Positions 16,689-26,395 of a DNA stretch of 64,000 bases are shown piece after piece (position 1 is the first letter of the stretch; every line of letters begins with the position of its first letter). The DNA is from an uncultured Flavobacteriaceae bacterium. Lineage in GTDB: Bacteria; Bacteroidota; Bacteroidia; Flavobacteriales; Flavobacteriaceae. The stretch covers positions 822,001 to 886,000 of the forward strand of contig CALSUE010000001.1 in NCBI GenBank assembly GCA_943789455.1. Reading direction: 5' to 3'. Under the pieces are notes generated by a model. That model saw only the letters and a program-made list of their open reading frames with translations, was not told where the DNA came from and searched no databases. The position numbers and the translations under genes were made by a program.

Positions 16689-17273
16689 ATGATTTTACCT
16701 GTTGTAGCCTACGGAGATCCTGTATTAAGAAAAGTCGCTAAAGAAATTGGACCAGATTACCCCAATCTCAAAGAGTTGATTGCGAATATGAAACAGACCA
16801 TGTATAATGCTAGTGGTGTAGGTATTGCTGCTCCTCAAATAGGAAAATCTGTGCGAATTTTCATCATTGATGCTACTCCTTTTGCAGAAGACAAAGACAT
16901 CTCTGAACTAGAAAGAGATCAATTGAAAGATTTTAAAGAGGTTTTCATCAATCCAATAATTATTAAGGAAGAAGGCGATGAATGGCCTTTCGCAGAAGGT
17001 TGCCTAAGTATTCCTGATATTAGAGAGGATGTTTTTAGACAAGAAACTGTGAGCTTTGAGTATGTTGATGAAAATTTTGAAAAACACTCGAAAACATTAA
17101 ATGGTCTTGCAGCAAGAGTATTTCAACACGAATATGATCATCTTGAAGGAGTTTTATTTACTGATAAACTCTCTTCATTAAAAAAGAGAATCTTAAAAAA
17201 GAAACTAGAAAAAATATCATTAGGAAAGATCACTTCTAGCTATAGAATGCGCTTCCCAAATATAAAAATTTAA
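16689..17273 (+). CDS. def: Peptide deformylase
   Basis: 194 aa metalloenzyme that removes formyl from the initiator methionine of new proteins. All three family motifs are present: GVGIAAPQIG, EGCLSIPDIR with the metal Cys, and QHEYDHLEGVLF with HExxH. The insertion EDKDISELERDQLKDFKEVF is common in Bacteroidota deformylases. It is the first gene of a tight unit with DUF5606 (4-nt gap) and mazG (adjacent). A good -7 element precedes it. Confidence 0.95.
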   Translation: MILPVVAYGDPVLRKVAKEIGPDYPNLKELIANMKQTMYNASGVGIAAPQIGKSVRIFIIDATPFAEDKDISELERDQLKDFKEVFINPIIIKEEGDEWPFAEGCLSIPDIREDVFRQETVSFEYVDENFEKHSKTLNGLAARVFQHEYDHLEGVLFTDKLSSLKKRILKKKLEKISLGKITSSYRMRFPNIKI

Positions 17274-17277
17274 ATAT

Positions 17278-17697
17278 ATGGAGTTCAATAAAATTATTTC
17301 AGTTGCAGGAAAACCAGGATTATTCCATGCAATTTCTCAAACAAAATCTGGGTTTATCGTGGAGTCTCTAGTCGATAAAAAAAGATTCCCAATACCATCT
17401 ACTAACAACGTGAGTTTGTTAGAAAATATAGCTATTTACACCTATGATGAGGAAGTGCCTTTATTAACTGTGTTTAAAACCATGTATGAGAAGACTGAAG
17501 GTAAAGAAACAATTAGTCATAAAGAAAGTGGTCAAAAACTAACAACTTACTTTTCTGAAATACTTCCTGATTACGACGAAGAAAGAGTATATACCTCAAA
17601 TATCAAAAAAGTAATACAATGGTATAATTTATTGGTAACTTCTGGTTTAGATTTTTCTGCTGTTGAGGCCGAAGAAGAAAATTCAGAAAAGGTATAG
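17278..17697 (+). CDS. DUF5606 family protein
   Basis: 139 aa. The N-terminal part (MEFNKIISVAGKPGLFHAIS, KRFPIPSTNNVSLLENIAIY) matches the small Bacteroidota-specific DUF5606 family, whose function is unknown. The C-terminal half is acidic and helical (KLTTYFSEILPDYDEERVY, then SAVEAEEENSEKV). No signal peptide or membrane segment is seen, so it is cytosolic. It stands between def and mazG with gaps of 4 and 0 nt, and this order recurs in flavobacteria as far as I recall; the context suggests a housekeeping role but no activity can be assigned. Confidence 0.82.
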   Translation: MEFNKIISVAGKPGLFHAISQTKSGFIVESLVDKKRFPIPSTNNVSLLENIAIYTYDEEVPLLTVFKTMYEKTEGKETISHKESGQKLTTYFSEILPDYDEERVYTSNIKKVIQWYNLLVTSGLDFSAVEAEEENSEKV

Positions 17698-18480
17698 ATG
17701 AATTCAAGAAAACAGCAATTAGTAGCATTTAACCGTTTGTTAGACATCATGGATGATCTTCGTGAGAAGTGTCCTTGGGATAAAAAACAAACCTTCGAAT
17801 CTCTCAGACATTTAACTATCGAGGAAACTTATGAGCTCACTGATGCTATTTTAGAAAATGATCTTAATGAAATAAAAAACGAGCTTGGCGATGTATTACT
17901 CCATCTTGTTTTTTATGCTAAAATTGGATCAGAAAAAAAATCATTTGATATTGGCGATGTCGCTAATGCAATTTCAGATAAATTAATTTCTAGACATCCT
18001 CACATTTATGGAGATGTGACTGTTGAAAATGAAAATGAAGTAAAAGAGAATTGGGAAAAACTTAAACTAAAAGAAGGAAAAAACTCAGTTTTAGAGGGGG
18101 TTCCAAAAAGTTTACCTGCTTTGATAAAAGCCAACAGAATTCAAGATAAAGTTTCTGGAGTAGGTTTTGACTGGGAAGAACCCAATCAAGTATGGGAAAA
18201 AGTTCAAGAAGAATTGTCTGAGCTTAATGAAGAAATTAAAAAAGGGACAAAAGACACCATAGAATCTGAATTTGGTGATGTATTATTCTCAATGATAAAT
18301 TATGCGCGTTTTATAAATGTGAACCCAGAGAATGCCCTAGAAAAAACAAATAAAAAATTTATAAACCGGTTTCAGTTTTTAGAGAAAGCTGCAAAAAAAG
18401 AAGGGAAAGAACTAGTTGACATGACTTTATCGGAAATGGATGTGTATTGGGAACAATCAAAGAAAATGTTTAAACAATAA
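17698..18480 (+). CDS. mazG: Nucleoside triphosphate pyrophosphohydrolase MazG
   Basis: 260 aa with two tandem MazG folds. The first has CPWDKKQTFESLRHLTIEETYEL and NELGDVLLHLVFY (ExxE plus ExxD metal residues); the second has EELSELNEEIKKG and FGDVLFSMINYARF. It hydrolyses NTPs or abnormal nucleotides to NMP and pyrophosphate in the cytosol. Length and domain count match the full-length E. coli type. It starts directly after the DUF5606 stop, so it is translated from the same message. Confidence 0.93.
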   Translation: MNSRKQQLVAFNRLLDIMDDLREKCPWDKKQTFESLRHLTIEETYELTDAILENDLNEIKNELGDVLLHLVFYAKIGSEKKSFDIGDVANAISDKLISRHPHIYGDVTVENENEVKENWEKLKLKEGKNSVLEGVPKSLPALIKANRIQDKVSGVGFDWEEPNQVWEKVQEELSELNEEIKKGTKDTIESEFGDVLFSMINYARFINVNPENALEKTNKKFINRFQFLEKAAKKEGKELVDMTLSEMDVYWEQSKKMFKQ

Positions 18481-18525
18481 ACCCCAAGGTAAGGTTTAGC
18501 ATATCAAATGAGAAAATAGTAATAA

Positions 18526-19611
18526 ATGAATGTATTAGTAACTATTAATTGCAAGGGACCCTTCAGTGTTTACAGAGCTCAGATTGAAATGATTTGTTTA
18601 TTACAAAACAAGGGGGCTAACATTAAAGTAATTGGTTTTTACGACAGTCAAATAAAAGATTTTTTTGATACTAAAGGAATAAACAATTCGAATATCTTTC
18701 CAAAAACAACCATTGACAAGCAATATATAAATGATGTGAAAAATATCATTATAAATGAAAACACTGATATACTTCATGTCTTAGATGGAAAGTCTTTAAG
18801 AAATTGTGTGCTTGCTGTAAAAAAAGAAAAAATAAAATTAATCACCTATTTTGGATCTGCTAGTTTGTATTGGCACGATTTAAGCTCATACCTAACCTAC
18901 TTAAATCCCAGAGTTGACAAAATAATATGCAATAGTATCTACGTATTTAATCATGTAAAAAAACAATTATTCAAAAAAAATAAGAATAAGGCAGTTAAAA
19001 TATACAAAGGATATGATCCAAATTGGTTTGAAAGTGTAAAACCTTTTGATTATACTTCTCTTGGTATTTCAAAAAATTCTATGATTGTTACTTTAGCGGG
19101 AACAAACACAAAAAATAAAAGAATTTCTGACTTCATAAATTCTTCTAAATTTTTAGCTACAAAAAAAGAAGTTCATTATATAATTATTGGAAAGTTTACC
19201 AAAGATAAAGGGTTAGAAAAATATAAAGACGAAAGCCCTTTAAAAAATAATATTCATATTCTTGGTTTAAGACCTGATGCTATTTCATTAATTAAAGGAA
19301 GTGATATTTATGTTCAAACCTCGTTAAGTGAGGGGTTTGGAAGAGCAATTAGTGAAGCCATGTCTGTAGGAAAGCCAATTATAATGACAAATGCAGGAGG
19401 GTGTACAGAATTGATTGACGATACATGTGGAATTATTACTCCAATAAAAAAACCTAATGCTCTAGCTAAGGCAATCTCTAGTTTGGTAAATAATGATGAA
19501 TTGCGGCTTCAAATGGGAATCAATGCTAAGAAACGTATGGAAAAAGTATATCATATTAATGACACTGTTGAGGATACATTTAAGCTGTACCAACACTTAT
19601 TTAAACACTAA
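18526..19611 (+). CDS. Family 4 glycosyltransferase
   Basis: 361 aa GT-B protein. N-terminal MNVLVTINCKGPFSVYRAQI; the C-terminal half has SLSEGFGRAISEAMSVGKPI (EX7E pattern) followed by NAGGCTELIDD, which binds the nucleotide sugar. There is no signal peptide or clear membrane helix. It lies 45 nt after mazG, with no promoter I could identify, so read-through is possible. It is isolated from other sugar genes, so its product is unknown. A bidirectional terminator separates it from lon. Confidence 0.85.
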   Translation: MNVLVTINCKGPFSVYRAQIEMICLLQNKGANIKVIGFYDSQIKDFFDTKGINNSNIFPKTTIDKQYINDVKNIIINENTDILHVLDGKSLRNCVLAVKKEKIKLITYFGSASLYWHDLSSYLTYLNPRVDKIICNSIYVFNHVKKQLFKKNKNKAVKIYKGYDPNWFESVKPFDYTSLGISKNSMIVTLAGTNTKNKRISDFINSSKFLATKKEVHYIIIGKFTKDKGLEKYKDESPLKNNIHILGLRPDAISLIKGSDIYVQTSLSEGFGRAISEAMSVGKPIIMTNAGGCTELIDDTCGIITPIKKPNALAKAISSLVNNDELRLQMGINAKKRMEKVYHINDTVEDTFKLYQHLFKH

Positions 19612-19630
19612 AACTACTTTACTTCAAATA

Positions 19631-19656
19631 AAAAAGCCACTCAAAGAGTGGCTTTT
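19631..19656. terminator. Bidirectional terminator between GT4 and lon
   Basis: AAAGCCACTC pairs with GAGTGGCTTT around an AAA loop. It is flanked by A and T runs on both sides, so it can stop both the GT4 and the convergent lon transcript. Confidence 0.85.
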
Positions 19657-19658
19657 AT

Positions 19659-22118
19659 TTATTTTACTAACTTCTTAGCATTCTTAACTTTTTGCTTCAT
19701 TAAAGCAAAATCAATTACTTCATGCATGTCAGTTACATAATGAAATTTTAATCCTTTAAGATAACTTTTTTTTATTTCTGCGATGTCTTTTTCATTTTCC
19801 TTACACAACATAATTTCTTTGATATTGGCTCTCTTTGCGGCAAGAATTTTTTCTTTAATTCCACCAACAGGAAGTACTTTCCCTCTAAGAGTAATTTCAC
19901 CGGTCATGGCGAGCCTGTTTTTTACTTTTCGTTGTGTAAATACAGATACTAATGAGGTTAACATAGTAACACCGGCACTAGGTCCATCTTTAGGAGTTGC
20001 CCCTTCCGGAACATGAATATGAACATTATATTTTTCTATAAGTTCTGAATCTATACCAAAATTATCAGCATTTGCTTTAATATACTCCATAGCAATGGTT
20101 GCAGACTCCTTCATTACCTTCCCTAAATTCCCAGTAATGGTTAACGCACCTTTCCCTTTCGATAAAATAGACTCTATAAATAAAATATCTCCTCCTACAC
20201 TAGTCCAAGCTAATCCTGTAACCACACCTGCTACTTCATTATTTTCATACTTATCTCGTTCTAATCTTGGAGCTCCCAAGATGGTTACAATATCTTCATT
20301 GGTAATAGCAATATTATATTCTTCTTCTAAAGCAATAGATTTGGCAGCAAAACGAACCACTTTAGCTATTTGTTTTTCTAAACCACGAACTCCAGATTCT
20401 CTGGTGTATCCCTCTACAATTTTTTCGAGCTGAGGTTTTCCTATTTTAATTTCTTTTGAGGATAAGCCGTGTTCTTTGACTTGTTTAGGTAATAAATGTC
20501 TTTTAGCAATTTCTATTTTTTCTTCTATGGTGTACCCCGTAACATTTATGATTTCCATTCTGTCTCTTAACGCCCATGGAATTTGACCTAAATTGTTAGC
20601 AGTAGCTATAAATAAGACTTTTGATAAATCATAACCAACTTCTAAATAATTGTCATAAAATGCTGTGTTTTGTTCAGGATCTAGTACTTCTAGCATCGCT
20701 GAAGACGGGTCTCCTTGATGACTTTGACCTAATTTATCTATTTCATCTAATACAAACACAGGGTTTGAAGTTCCTGCCTTTTTTAAGTTTTGAATTAAAC
20801 GCCCGGGCATCGCACCAATATATGTTTTTCTGTGTCCTCTAATTTCAGCTTCATCTCGTAAACCACCCAAAGACATTCTAATATATTTTCGTCCCAAAGA
20901 TTCTGCAACAGATTTACCTAAAGAAGTTTTTCCAACACCAGGAGGTCCGTACAAACAAATAATTGGAGATTTCATATCACCTCTCAATTTTAAAACTGCT
21001 AAATGCTCAATGATACGTTCTTTTACTTTTTCTAATCCAAAGTGGTCTCTATCTAGAATCTTTACAGCCTCCTTCAAATTAAATTTGTCATCAGAAAATA
21101 GCCCCCATGGTAACTCTAGCATTAATTCTAAATAATTTCTTTGCACACCATATTCAGCCATTTGAGGATTCATTCTTCGAAGTCTAGCCAATTCTTTATC
21201 GAAAGTATCTCCAACTTCTTTAGTCCATTTCTTAGATTTAGATTGTAATCGCATTTCATCTAACTCAGCATCATTGTTTACCCCTCCCAATTCTTCTTGA
21301 ATTGTTTTTAATTGCTGATTTAAATAATATTCTCTTTGTTGTTGATCAAGGTCTGATCGAGTTTTAGATTGAATATCATTACGTAATTTCAGTTTTTGTA
21401 ATTCTTTATTAAGATTCTTAAGCGTTAATAATGCACGTTCTTTCAAATTATCTTTTTCCAAAATAACTTGCTTTTGCATCACACTTAACTCCATGTTAGA
21501 GGAAATAAAATTCACTAAAAATGAATCACTTTGAATGTTTTTAATTGCAAAAGAAGCTTCAGAGGGTAACATTGGATTTTCTTTGATAACTTCTAGAGCT
21601 TGATCTTTTACAGATTCTATAATTGCACTGAATTCTTTTGGGTCATCAACGTCTTTGTCTTCAATCGCCTCCTTAACTCTTGCTTTTAAATAAGGCTCCT
21701 GTTGAATAAGCTCATCAATTTCAAAACGTTTTTTCCCTTGAATAATAACTGTTGTATTCCCGTCAGGCATTTTCAATACTCGTAAAATTTGAGCTACAAC
21801 TCCTGTCTTATAGATATCATCGGAAGTAGGGTCTTCCACATCTTCATCTCTTTGAGCTACAACCCCAATAATTTTATCTCTTTTATTTGCATCGTTAATT
21901 AACTGAATGGATTTATCTCTTCCTGCAGTAATAGGGATTACAACTCCCGGAAACAGCACTGTATTTCTTAATGGTAAAATAGATAAGACTTCAGGAATAT
22001 CCTCTCTATTAATAATCTCCTCGTCTTCAGGAGTCATTAATGGAATTAATTCTGAATCTTCATTTAAGATGTTTGATAGAGACAAACTGTCTAATGTCAC
22101 TATTTTTGATTTACTCAT
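19659..22118 (-). CDS. lon: ATP-dependent Lon protease
   Basis: 819 aa. Order: LON substrate-binding N-domain (about 35-235, starting [20 protein letters not shown]), coiled-coil linker, AAA+ module with Walker [14 protein letters not shown] at about 388-400 and Walker [12 protein letters not shown], then the Ser-Lys protease domain with [10 protein letters not shown] (Ser about 714) and [14 protein letters not shown] (Lys about 757). The Ser-Lys spacing of 43 matches E. coli Lon. It degrades damaged and regulatory proteins in the cytosol. A perfect 10-bp inverted repeat at 22144-22169 in the leader is a possible control site. Confidence 0.96.
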   Translation of the reverse strand: MSKSKIVTLDSLSLSNILNEDSELIPLMTPEDEEIINREDIPEVLSILPLRNTVLFPGVVIPITAGRDKSIQLINDANKRDKIIGVVAQRDEDVEDPTSDDIYKTGVVAQILRVLKMPDGNTTVIIQGKKRFEIDELIQQEPYLKARVKEAIEDKDVDDPKEFSAIIESVKDQALEVIKENPMLPSEASFAIKNIQSDSFLVNFISSNMELSVMQKQVILEKDNLKERALLTLKNLNKELQKLKLRNDIQSKTRSDLDQQQREYYLNQQLKTIQEELGGVNNDAELDEMRLQSKSKKWTKEVGDTFDKELARLRRMNPQMAEYGVQRNYLELMLELPWGLFSDDKFNLKEAVKILDRDHFGLEKVKERIIEHLAVLKLRGDMKSPIICLYGPPGVGKTSLGKSVAESLGRKYIRMSLGGLRDEAEIRGHRKTYIGAMPGRLIQNLKKAGTSNPVFVLDEIDKLGQSHQGDPSSAMLEVLDPEQNTAFYDNYLEVGYDLSKVLFIATANNLGQIPWALRDRMEIINVTGYTIEEKIEIAKRHLLPKQVKEHGLSSKEIKIGKPQLEKIVEGYTRESGVRGLEKQIAKVVRFAAKSIALEEEYNIAITNEDIVTILGAPRLERDKYENNEVAGVVTGLAWTSVGGDILFIESILSKGKGALTITGNLGKVMKESATIAMEYIKANADNFGIDSELIEKYNVHIHVPEGATPKDGPSAGVTMLTSLVSVFTQRKVKNRLAMTGEITLRGKVLPVGGIKEKILAAKRANIKEIMLCKENEKDIAEIKKSYLKGLKFHYVTDMHEVIDFALMKQKVKNAKKLVK

Positions 22119-22143
22119 AGGTCTTTTTATCTGTCAATATGAC

Positions 22144-22169
22144 ATTGAATTCTTTATAGAGAATTCAAT
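22144..22169. promoter_or_regulatory. Inverted repeat in the lon leader
   Basis: Perfect 10-bp arms ATTGAATTCT and AGAATTCAAT, with 6 nt between, start 26 nt upstream of the lon ATG. It is not the CIRCE element (TTAGCACTC arms). It could be an operator or a 5'-UTR hairpin. The rest of 22119-22382 shows no gene. Confidence 0.4.
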
Positions 22170-22382
22170 ACTATCTTTTATTAATTTTTAAACAACTGAA
22201 AAACAACACTATACACTTAATACAAGCTGTTATTTCATAAAATAAAATCAATTGTTATGCCAATATTTTTACTAGAAATAAAAAATGAATAGGGGAATAA
22301 AAAAATTATAATAAAGGTGAAGTTATGTCTAGTAAATATCTATAATAATTTTATAAATAATTTACAGGCGTACCTTTACAAA

Positions 22383-23558
22383 TTATTTTGCTCTAAATTT
22401 GGATGTTTCATCAAAAACATGTTGTAATATACTAATGTCTGTCTCAGATAACTCTAAATCTCTACGTTTCATAACTACTTTGGCAACTTCAATCACTTTT
22501 TTCATTTGATAGATAGTAAAACCTGCTGCCCCACCCCAACTAAAAGAAGGAATAAAGTTTCTCGGAAATCCACTACCAAAAATATTAGCGCTTACTCCAA
22601 CCACAGTTCCTGTGTTAAACATGGTATTGATACCACACTTGGAATGATCACCCATTATTAAACCACAAAATTGAAGACCTGTATTGGTAAACCTTTCATT
22701 TTCATAATTCCATAACTTTACCTCAGCATAATTGTTTTTTAAATTAGATGAATTGGAATCTGCACCAATATTACACCATTCACCTAAGACAGAATTACCC
22801 AAAAAACCCTCATGTCCTTTACTTGAATAACCAAATAATACAGAGTTATTAATCTCTCCTCCCACTTTACAGAAAGGACCAACGGTAGTTGCACCATAAA
22901 CCTTAGTACCCATTTTTAAAATAGAGCTCTCTCCTAAAGCAAAAGGGCCTCTAACTAGACAACCTTCCATAATTTCTGAATCTTTGCCAATATATATGGG
23001 TCCTTTAGATGCATTTAAAGATGAGTAAGAAACCGTAGCTCCCTGCTCTATAAAGATATTTTGTTTCTGAATTGTATGAACTCCATCAGGAATAGGCTGT
23101 GAAGTTCTACCTTCAGTTAATAAATCAAAATCTGCTTGAATTGCTTTATCATTTAATGAAAAAATGTCTGAAGTATGTTTAATTTGGATGAGATCCTCTT
23201 GAAACTTTAGTTGTTCATAGGAATCAAAATCTACATTTTCTTGTGTATCAGATGTAAAAAAGGCAACAATTTGCTCACCTTGAAAAATTGCTTGATTTTT
23301 TGATAGTTTCCTTACCTGGTTTACCAGATTTTTAGTTGGTAAAAAAGAAGCATTAATTAATATATTTTCATTCAACTCCACCATAGGATATTTAGCTTCC
23401 AAATATTCTTCTGTGATCGTTGTAGTGGTAAAGCCTAAAAAAAATTCCCATTTTTCACGAATGGTTAAAATTCCAATACGAATTTCTGCTACAGGTCTAG
23501 TATAGGTAAAAGGCAGTAGTGAGTTTCTAACATCACTATCAAAAAGTATGTAGTTCAT
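22383..23558 (-). CDS. GlmU-like sugar nucleotidyltransferase family protein with beta-helix domain
   Basis: 391 aa. The N-terminal part (MNYILFDSDVRNSLLPFTYT, PVAEIRIGILTIREKW) is the degenerate nucleotidyltransferase domain of Bacteroidota 'putative sugar nucleotidyltransferase/GlmU family' proteins; it lacks a clear GxGxR loop. The C-terminal half (about 160-350) is a left-handed beta-helix (IFIEQGATVSYSSLNA, CLVRGPFALGESSILK). Such proteins are not the main GlmU; the biochemical role is unproven. It is a single-gene unit between lon and a T9SS cargo gene, the latter closed by a terminator. Confidence 0.75.
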   Translation of the reverse strand: MNYILFDSDVRNSLLPFTYTRPVAEIRIGILTIREKWEFFLGFTTTTITEEYLEAKYPMVELNENILINASFLPTKNLVNQVRKLSKNQAIFQGEQIVAFFTSDTQENVDFDSYEQLKFQEDLIQIKHTSDIFSLNDKAIQADFDLLTEGRTSQPIPDGVHTIQKQNIFIEQGATVSYSSLNASKGPIYIGKDSEIMEGCLVRGPFALGESSILKMGTKVYGATTVGPFCKVGGEINNSVLFGYSSKGHEGFLGNSVLGEWCNIGADSNSSNLKNNYAEVKLWNYENERFTNTGLQFCGLIMGDHSKCGINTMFNTGTVVGVSANIFGSGFPRNFIPSFSWGGAAGFTIYQMKKVIEVAKVVMKRRDLELSETDISILQHVFDETSKFRAK

Positions 23559-23613
23559 ATTTTTAGCTTAAGGGACTATTTTCTACAAAACTAACTTTAA
23601 AAAAGGGATAAAA

Positions 23614-23641
23614 AAAACCGATTGCTTTCACAACCGGTTTT
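23614..23641 (-). terminator. Terminator after the DOMON/T9SS gene
   Basis: AAAACCGATTG and CAACCGGTTTT form an 11-bp stem (one G-U pair in the minus-strand RNA) followed by a T run on the minus strand, 18 nt past the stop codon at 23659. Confidence 0.75.
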
Positions 23642-23658
23642 ATCTAAAATAGAAACTA

Positions 23659-24402
23659 TTATTTTTTTATAAATCTTTGTACTCCAATTTTACTATTGGT
23701 AGTTACTCTTATGATATAAATTCCTTTAGAAATATTTTGAACATCTAACGTTGAATCATTTGATGAAATAGTTTTGGTTGACACTAATCTTCCTGTGTAA
23801 TCATAAACACCAACCTCTGCTTTATCAGTACCCGTTGGTAACTGAATGTTTAATACATCTGATACAGGGTTTGGATACATCTCAAAACTTAATAATTTGT
23901 TTTCAGAAATTCCTAAAGTTACACTTAGTGTTGTAAACCCTCTGTTACCTCCGTGGTATGCATAATTTGTTGAGCTTCCTTTCGCATAGATTACCGATAG
24001 TGAACCTGCTGAAGCGTTAAAAATGTGATCATTAGAATCTCCGGTATTGTTAGCTCGTGTAGCCACTATGGTTCTGTTACTGCCTGAAACAGTATTAGAA
24101 ACTAAATCCCAATCTTGACTGGCATCTTGAGCTGGTAATGCATTACCATTTGAATAAGCATCCACAATTGTACTTCCATTGGTACGAAAAACATCAGTAC
24201 CTCCCATATCTGAATTACCAAAACCGATAGCAAACCAAGCATTTGATGGACCTGTTAATGTTAATGTGGTAGTGTCTGTATCTGCATCAATATTAATATT
24301 TGCAGTTAAACCAGAGAGTAATGTTTGAGTACCTGTAGAAAAACTTTGTGCAAACAAAGAAATTGAAGATGTTAAAAAAAGAATGAGTAATATTTTTTTC
24401 AT
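23659..24402 (-). CDS. Secreted DOMON-like protein with T9SS type A sorting domain
   Basis: 247 aa. Signal peptide MKKILLILFLTSSISLFAQ. Residues about 30-160 resemble a DOMON domain (LTLTGPSNAWFAIGFGNSD, GGTDVFRTNG, then a DWDLVSN segment), a fold that binds heme or sugars; I do not see enough to name the ligand. Residues about 172-247 are a type A C-terminal sorting domain (SFEMYPNPVSDVLNIQ, GIYIIRVTTNSKIG, ending QRFIKK), so the type IX system exports it and anchors it to the surface or releases it. The ankyrin gene ends 7 nt upstream, so the two are probably cotranscribed. Confidence 0.85.
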   Translation of the reverse strand: MKKILLILFLTSSISLFAQSFSTGTQTLLSGLTANINIDADTDTTTLTLTGPSNAWFAIGFGNSDMGGTDVFRTNGSTIVDAYSNGNALPAQDASQDWDLVSNTVSGSNRTIVATRANNTGDSNDHIFNASAGSLSVIYAKGSSTNYAYHGGNRGFTTLSVTLGISENKLLSFEMYPNPVSDVLNIQLPTGTDKAEVGVYDYTGRLVSTKTISSNDSTLDVQNISKGIYIIRVTTNSKIGVQRFIKK

Positions 24403-24409
24403 ATGTAAG

Positions 24410-24937
24410 TTATTTTAAAAGTTGAATGATGTTATTATTGTTTGTAATTTTCGCATAGTCTAGGGCAGTATTCCCACGATTATCTTTTATGCTCGGGTTT
24501 GCTTTATACTCCATTAAGAGCGTAATAATTTCTTGTTGACTAAAAATCACAGCAAAATGTAATGCTGTAGAATTATTTTGGTCTGTTAAATTAGGGTTAG
24601 CATTATTTTCTAAAAGTAATTTTACCAAATAACTGTTTTTTTTAACAGTTGCAGCCATTAAAGGTGTACCATAGCCGCTTTTTGAATTGATGTCTTTTAC
24701 ATTTTGTATCAAATAAGCAGCTACATCATTATTACCATAATAACAAGCTAATGTTAAAGCAGAATAGCCTTCTTTGCTAGTTTTATTTATGATATCTGTA
24801 TCATTATTAACTAATTCCTTTAGTTCAAATAATGATCCATTTCTAGCAACATCATAAAGAGAAGCTTTTTGTGCATTTACATTTGAAAAAGACAAAGAAA
24901 TTAAAAAAACAATTAAATAAGGTTTTTTAAAAATCAA
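24410..24937 (-). CDS. Secreted ankyrin-repeat protein
   Basis: About 175 aa if started at the TTG at 24937, which gives a clean signal peptide (IFKKPYLIVFLISLSFSNVNAQ). The ATG at 25015 would put 26 tyrosine- and isoleucine-rich residues before it, which is unlikely. Four ankyrin repeats follow: EGYSALTLACYYGNNDVAA, GTPLMAATVKKNSYLVKLL, STALHFAVIFSQQEIITLL, GNTALDYAKITNNNNI. It is thus a periplasmic or envelope protein-binding protein; the partner may be the DOMON/T9SS protein encoded 7 nt downstream. There is no sorting domain of its own. Confidence 0.8.
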   Translation of the reverse strand: MIFKKPYLIVFLISLSFSNVNAQKASLYDVARNGSLFELKELVNNDTDIINKTSKEGYSALTLACYYGNNDVAAYLIQNVKDINSKSGYGTPLMAATVKKNSYLVKLLLENNANPNLTDQNNSTALHFAVIFSQQEIITLLMEYKANPSIKDNRGNTALDYAKITNNNNIIQLLK

Positions 24938-25222
24938 ATTTTTAGTGTTTTTGCTTATAATTATGTAAATATAATTAAAATACTTTAAATACTTTTCACC
25001 TAACATTGATAACAAAATTCTAATAATTTTTTATTAAACCATTCACGTACAGAGGTGAAATTTATTAAAACACTTCGAAGCTGCACTAAAAAAGTTAAAG
25101 TTTATTTTTTCTTTTTTTCACTACAATTTTAGATTGTTTTTAATGAAGCTTACCTCCTATAAAATTTAAAAATTTGAGTATCAATTTAGGTTTTATTTAA
25201 CATCTAATTTTATCCTTAAAGT

Positions 25223-25230
25223 TACTTTTG
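25223..25230 (+). promoter_or_regulatory. Candidate -7 element of the RND efflux operon
   Basis: TACTTTTG fits TAnnTTTG and ends 23 nt before the ATG at 25254. The -33 side is T-rich (TTTA) but not consensus. The 25016-25222 interval is AT-rich and shows no gene. Confidence 0.45.
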
Positions 25231-25253
25231 CTGTAAACTAAAACAATTTTTAG

Positions 25254-26390
25254 ATGAGAAAGATAATTCTTGCATTTTTGGGGGTAATACTGATAATTGC
25301 TTCTGTATATGCCTCAAAAATAATTATTAGCAGCAAAAGTAAAATAAGAAAAGCTCCTCCCAAAGTTATAAAGACTGTTTATGTAGATACTGTCTCAAAC
25401 AGTACAATACCTATAATTATTCCTGCTAATGGAAACTTAATTGCTAAAAGAAGGGTAGAAATATATTCTGAAGTACAAGGTATTTTTAAACCCGCCTTTA
25501 AACTTTTTAAACCGGGAGAAAAATATAACAAAAATGAAATTTTTGTCACTATTAACAATACAGAGTACTACGCTAGTGTTCAGTCTGCCAAGAGTAATTT
25601 ATACAACTCTATTGTTGCCATAATGGCTGACCTCCGTTTAGATTTTCCTGATATTTATCCAAAATGGGAGGCCTATATCAAATCCTTTGATCTAGATAAT
25701 ACTACTCCAAAGTTACCAGAAATGAGTTCTGAAAAAGAAAACTATTTTATTACAGGTAGAGGAATTGTTTCCAACTACTATAGCGTAAAAAACTTAGAGC
25801 AACGACTGTCTAAATACTCAATTAGAGCGCCATTTAAAGGAATACTTACAGAAGCATTAGTTACTGAAGGAACTCTAATTCGAAACAATCAAAAACTAGG
25901 TGAATACATAGACCCTTCCCTATATGAAATGGAGGTTTCTCTTGGAAAAAATTATGCAAGTTTGCTGAAAATTGGTGAGAGCGTTCAATTAAATAATATT
26001 GAAAATACTGAAAAGTATACCGGTAAAATTTCAAGAATTAACGGTAGTGTTAATACTGCTACCCAAACAATTGCTGTATTCATAGAAATAAAAAATAGTT
26101 CTTTGAAGGAAGGAATGTATTTAGAAGCTAAACTAAATGCTAAAAATGAGCCAAATGCTATTGAAGTCAATAGAAGTTTGTTATTAGATGAAAACAAAAT
26201 TTTTATAGTTAGAGATAATGTATTGGATGTTATAGAGGTAACACCCACCTACTTTTCAGAAACTAAAGTAGTCTTGAAAAATATTCCTGAACAAACCATC
26301 ATATTATCAAATCCTTTTCCTGGAGCCTATGTTGGTATGTTAGTTAAACCATTACAGCGTCAAAAGGTAAATATCACCAAAACAAAATAA
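25254..26390 (+). CDS. RND efflux periplasmic adaptor (HlyD/MFP family)
   Basis: 378 aa. N-terminal membrane anchor IILAFLGVILIIASVYASKI without a lipobox Cys. Then come lipoyl/barrel-sandwich halves (IPANGNLIAKRRVEIYSEVQ and LSKYSIRAPFKGILTEALV) split by a helical hairpin, and the beta-barrel (GESVQLNNIENTEKYTGKIS). It links the inner-membrane RND pump to the outer-membrane channel. It is the first gene of adaptor, pump, TolC, with 5- and 9-nt gaps. No TetR- or MarR-like regulator is beside it. Substrates are unknown. Confidence 0.92.
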   Translation: MRKIILAFLGVILIIASVYASKIIISSKSKIRKAPPKVIKTVYVDTVSNSTIPIIIPANGNLIAKRRVEIYSEVQGIFKPAFKLFKPGEKYNKNEIFVTINNTEYYASVQSAKSNLYNSIVAIMADLRLDFPDIYPKWEAYIKSFDLDNTTPKLPEMSSEKENYFITGRGIVSNYYSVKNLEQRLSKYSIRAPFKGILTEALVTEGTLIRNNQKLGEYIDPSLYEMEVSLGKNYASLLKIGESVQLNNIENTEKYTGKISRINGSVNTATQTIAVFIEIKNSSLKEGMYLEAKLNAKNEPNAIEVNRSLLLDENKIFIVRDNVLDVIEVTPTYFSETKVVLKNIPEQTIILSNPFPGAYVGMLVKPLQRQKVNITKTK

Positions 26391-26395
26391 GAGAT

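Noticed and set aside
19783..20842. Plus-strand reading frames inside lon
   Set aside because: They are antisense shadows of a well-conserved gene with no family resemblance.
25016..25222. Regulatory RNA in the gap before the efflux operon
   Set aside because: Runs of A and T without a stable stem or conserved motif.
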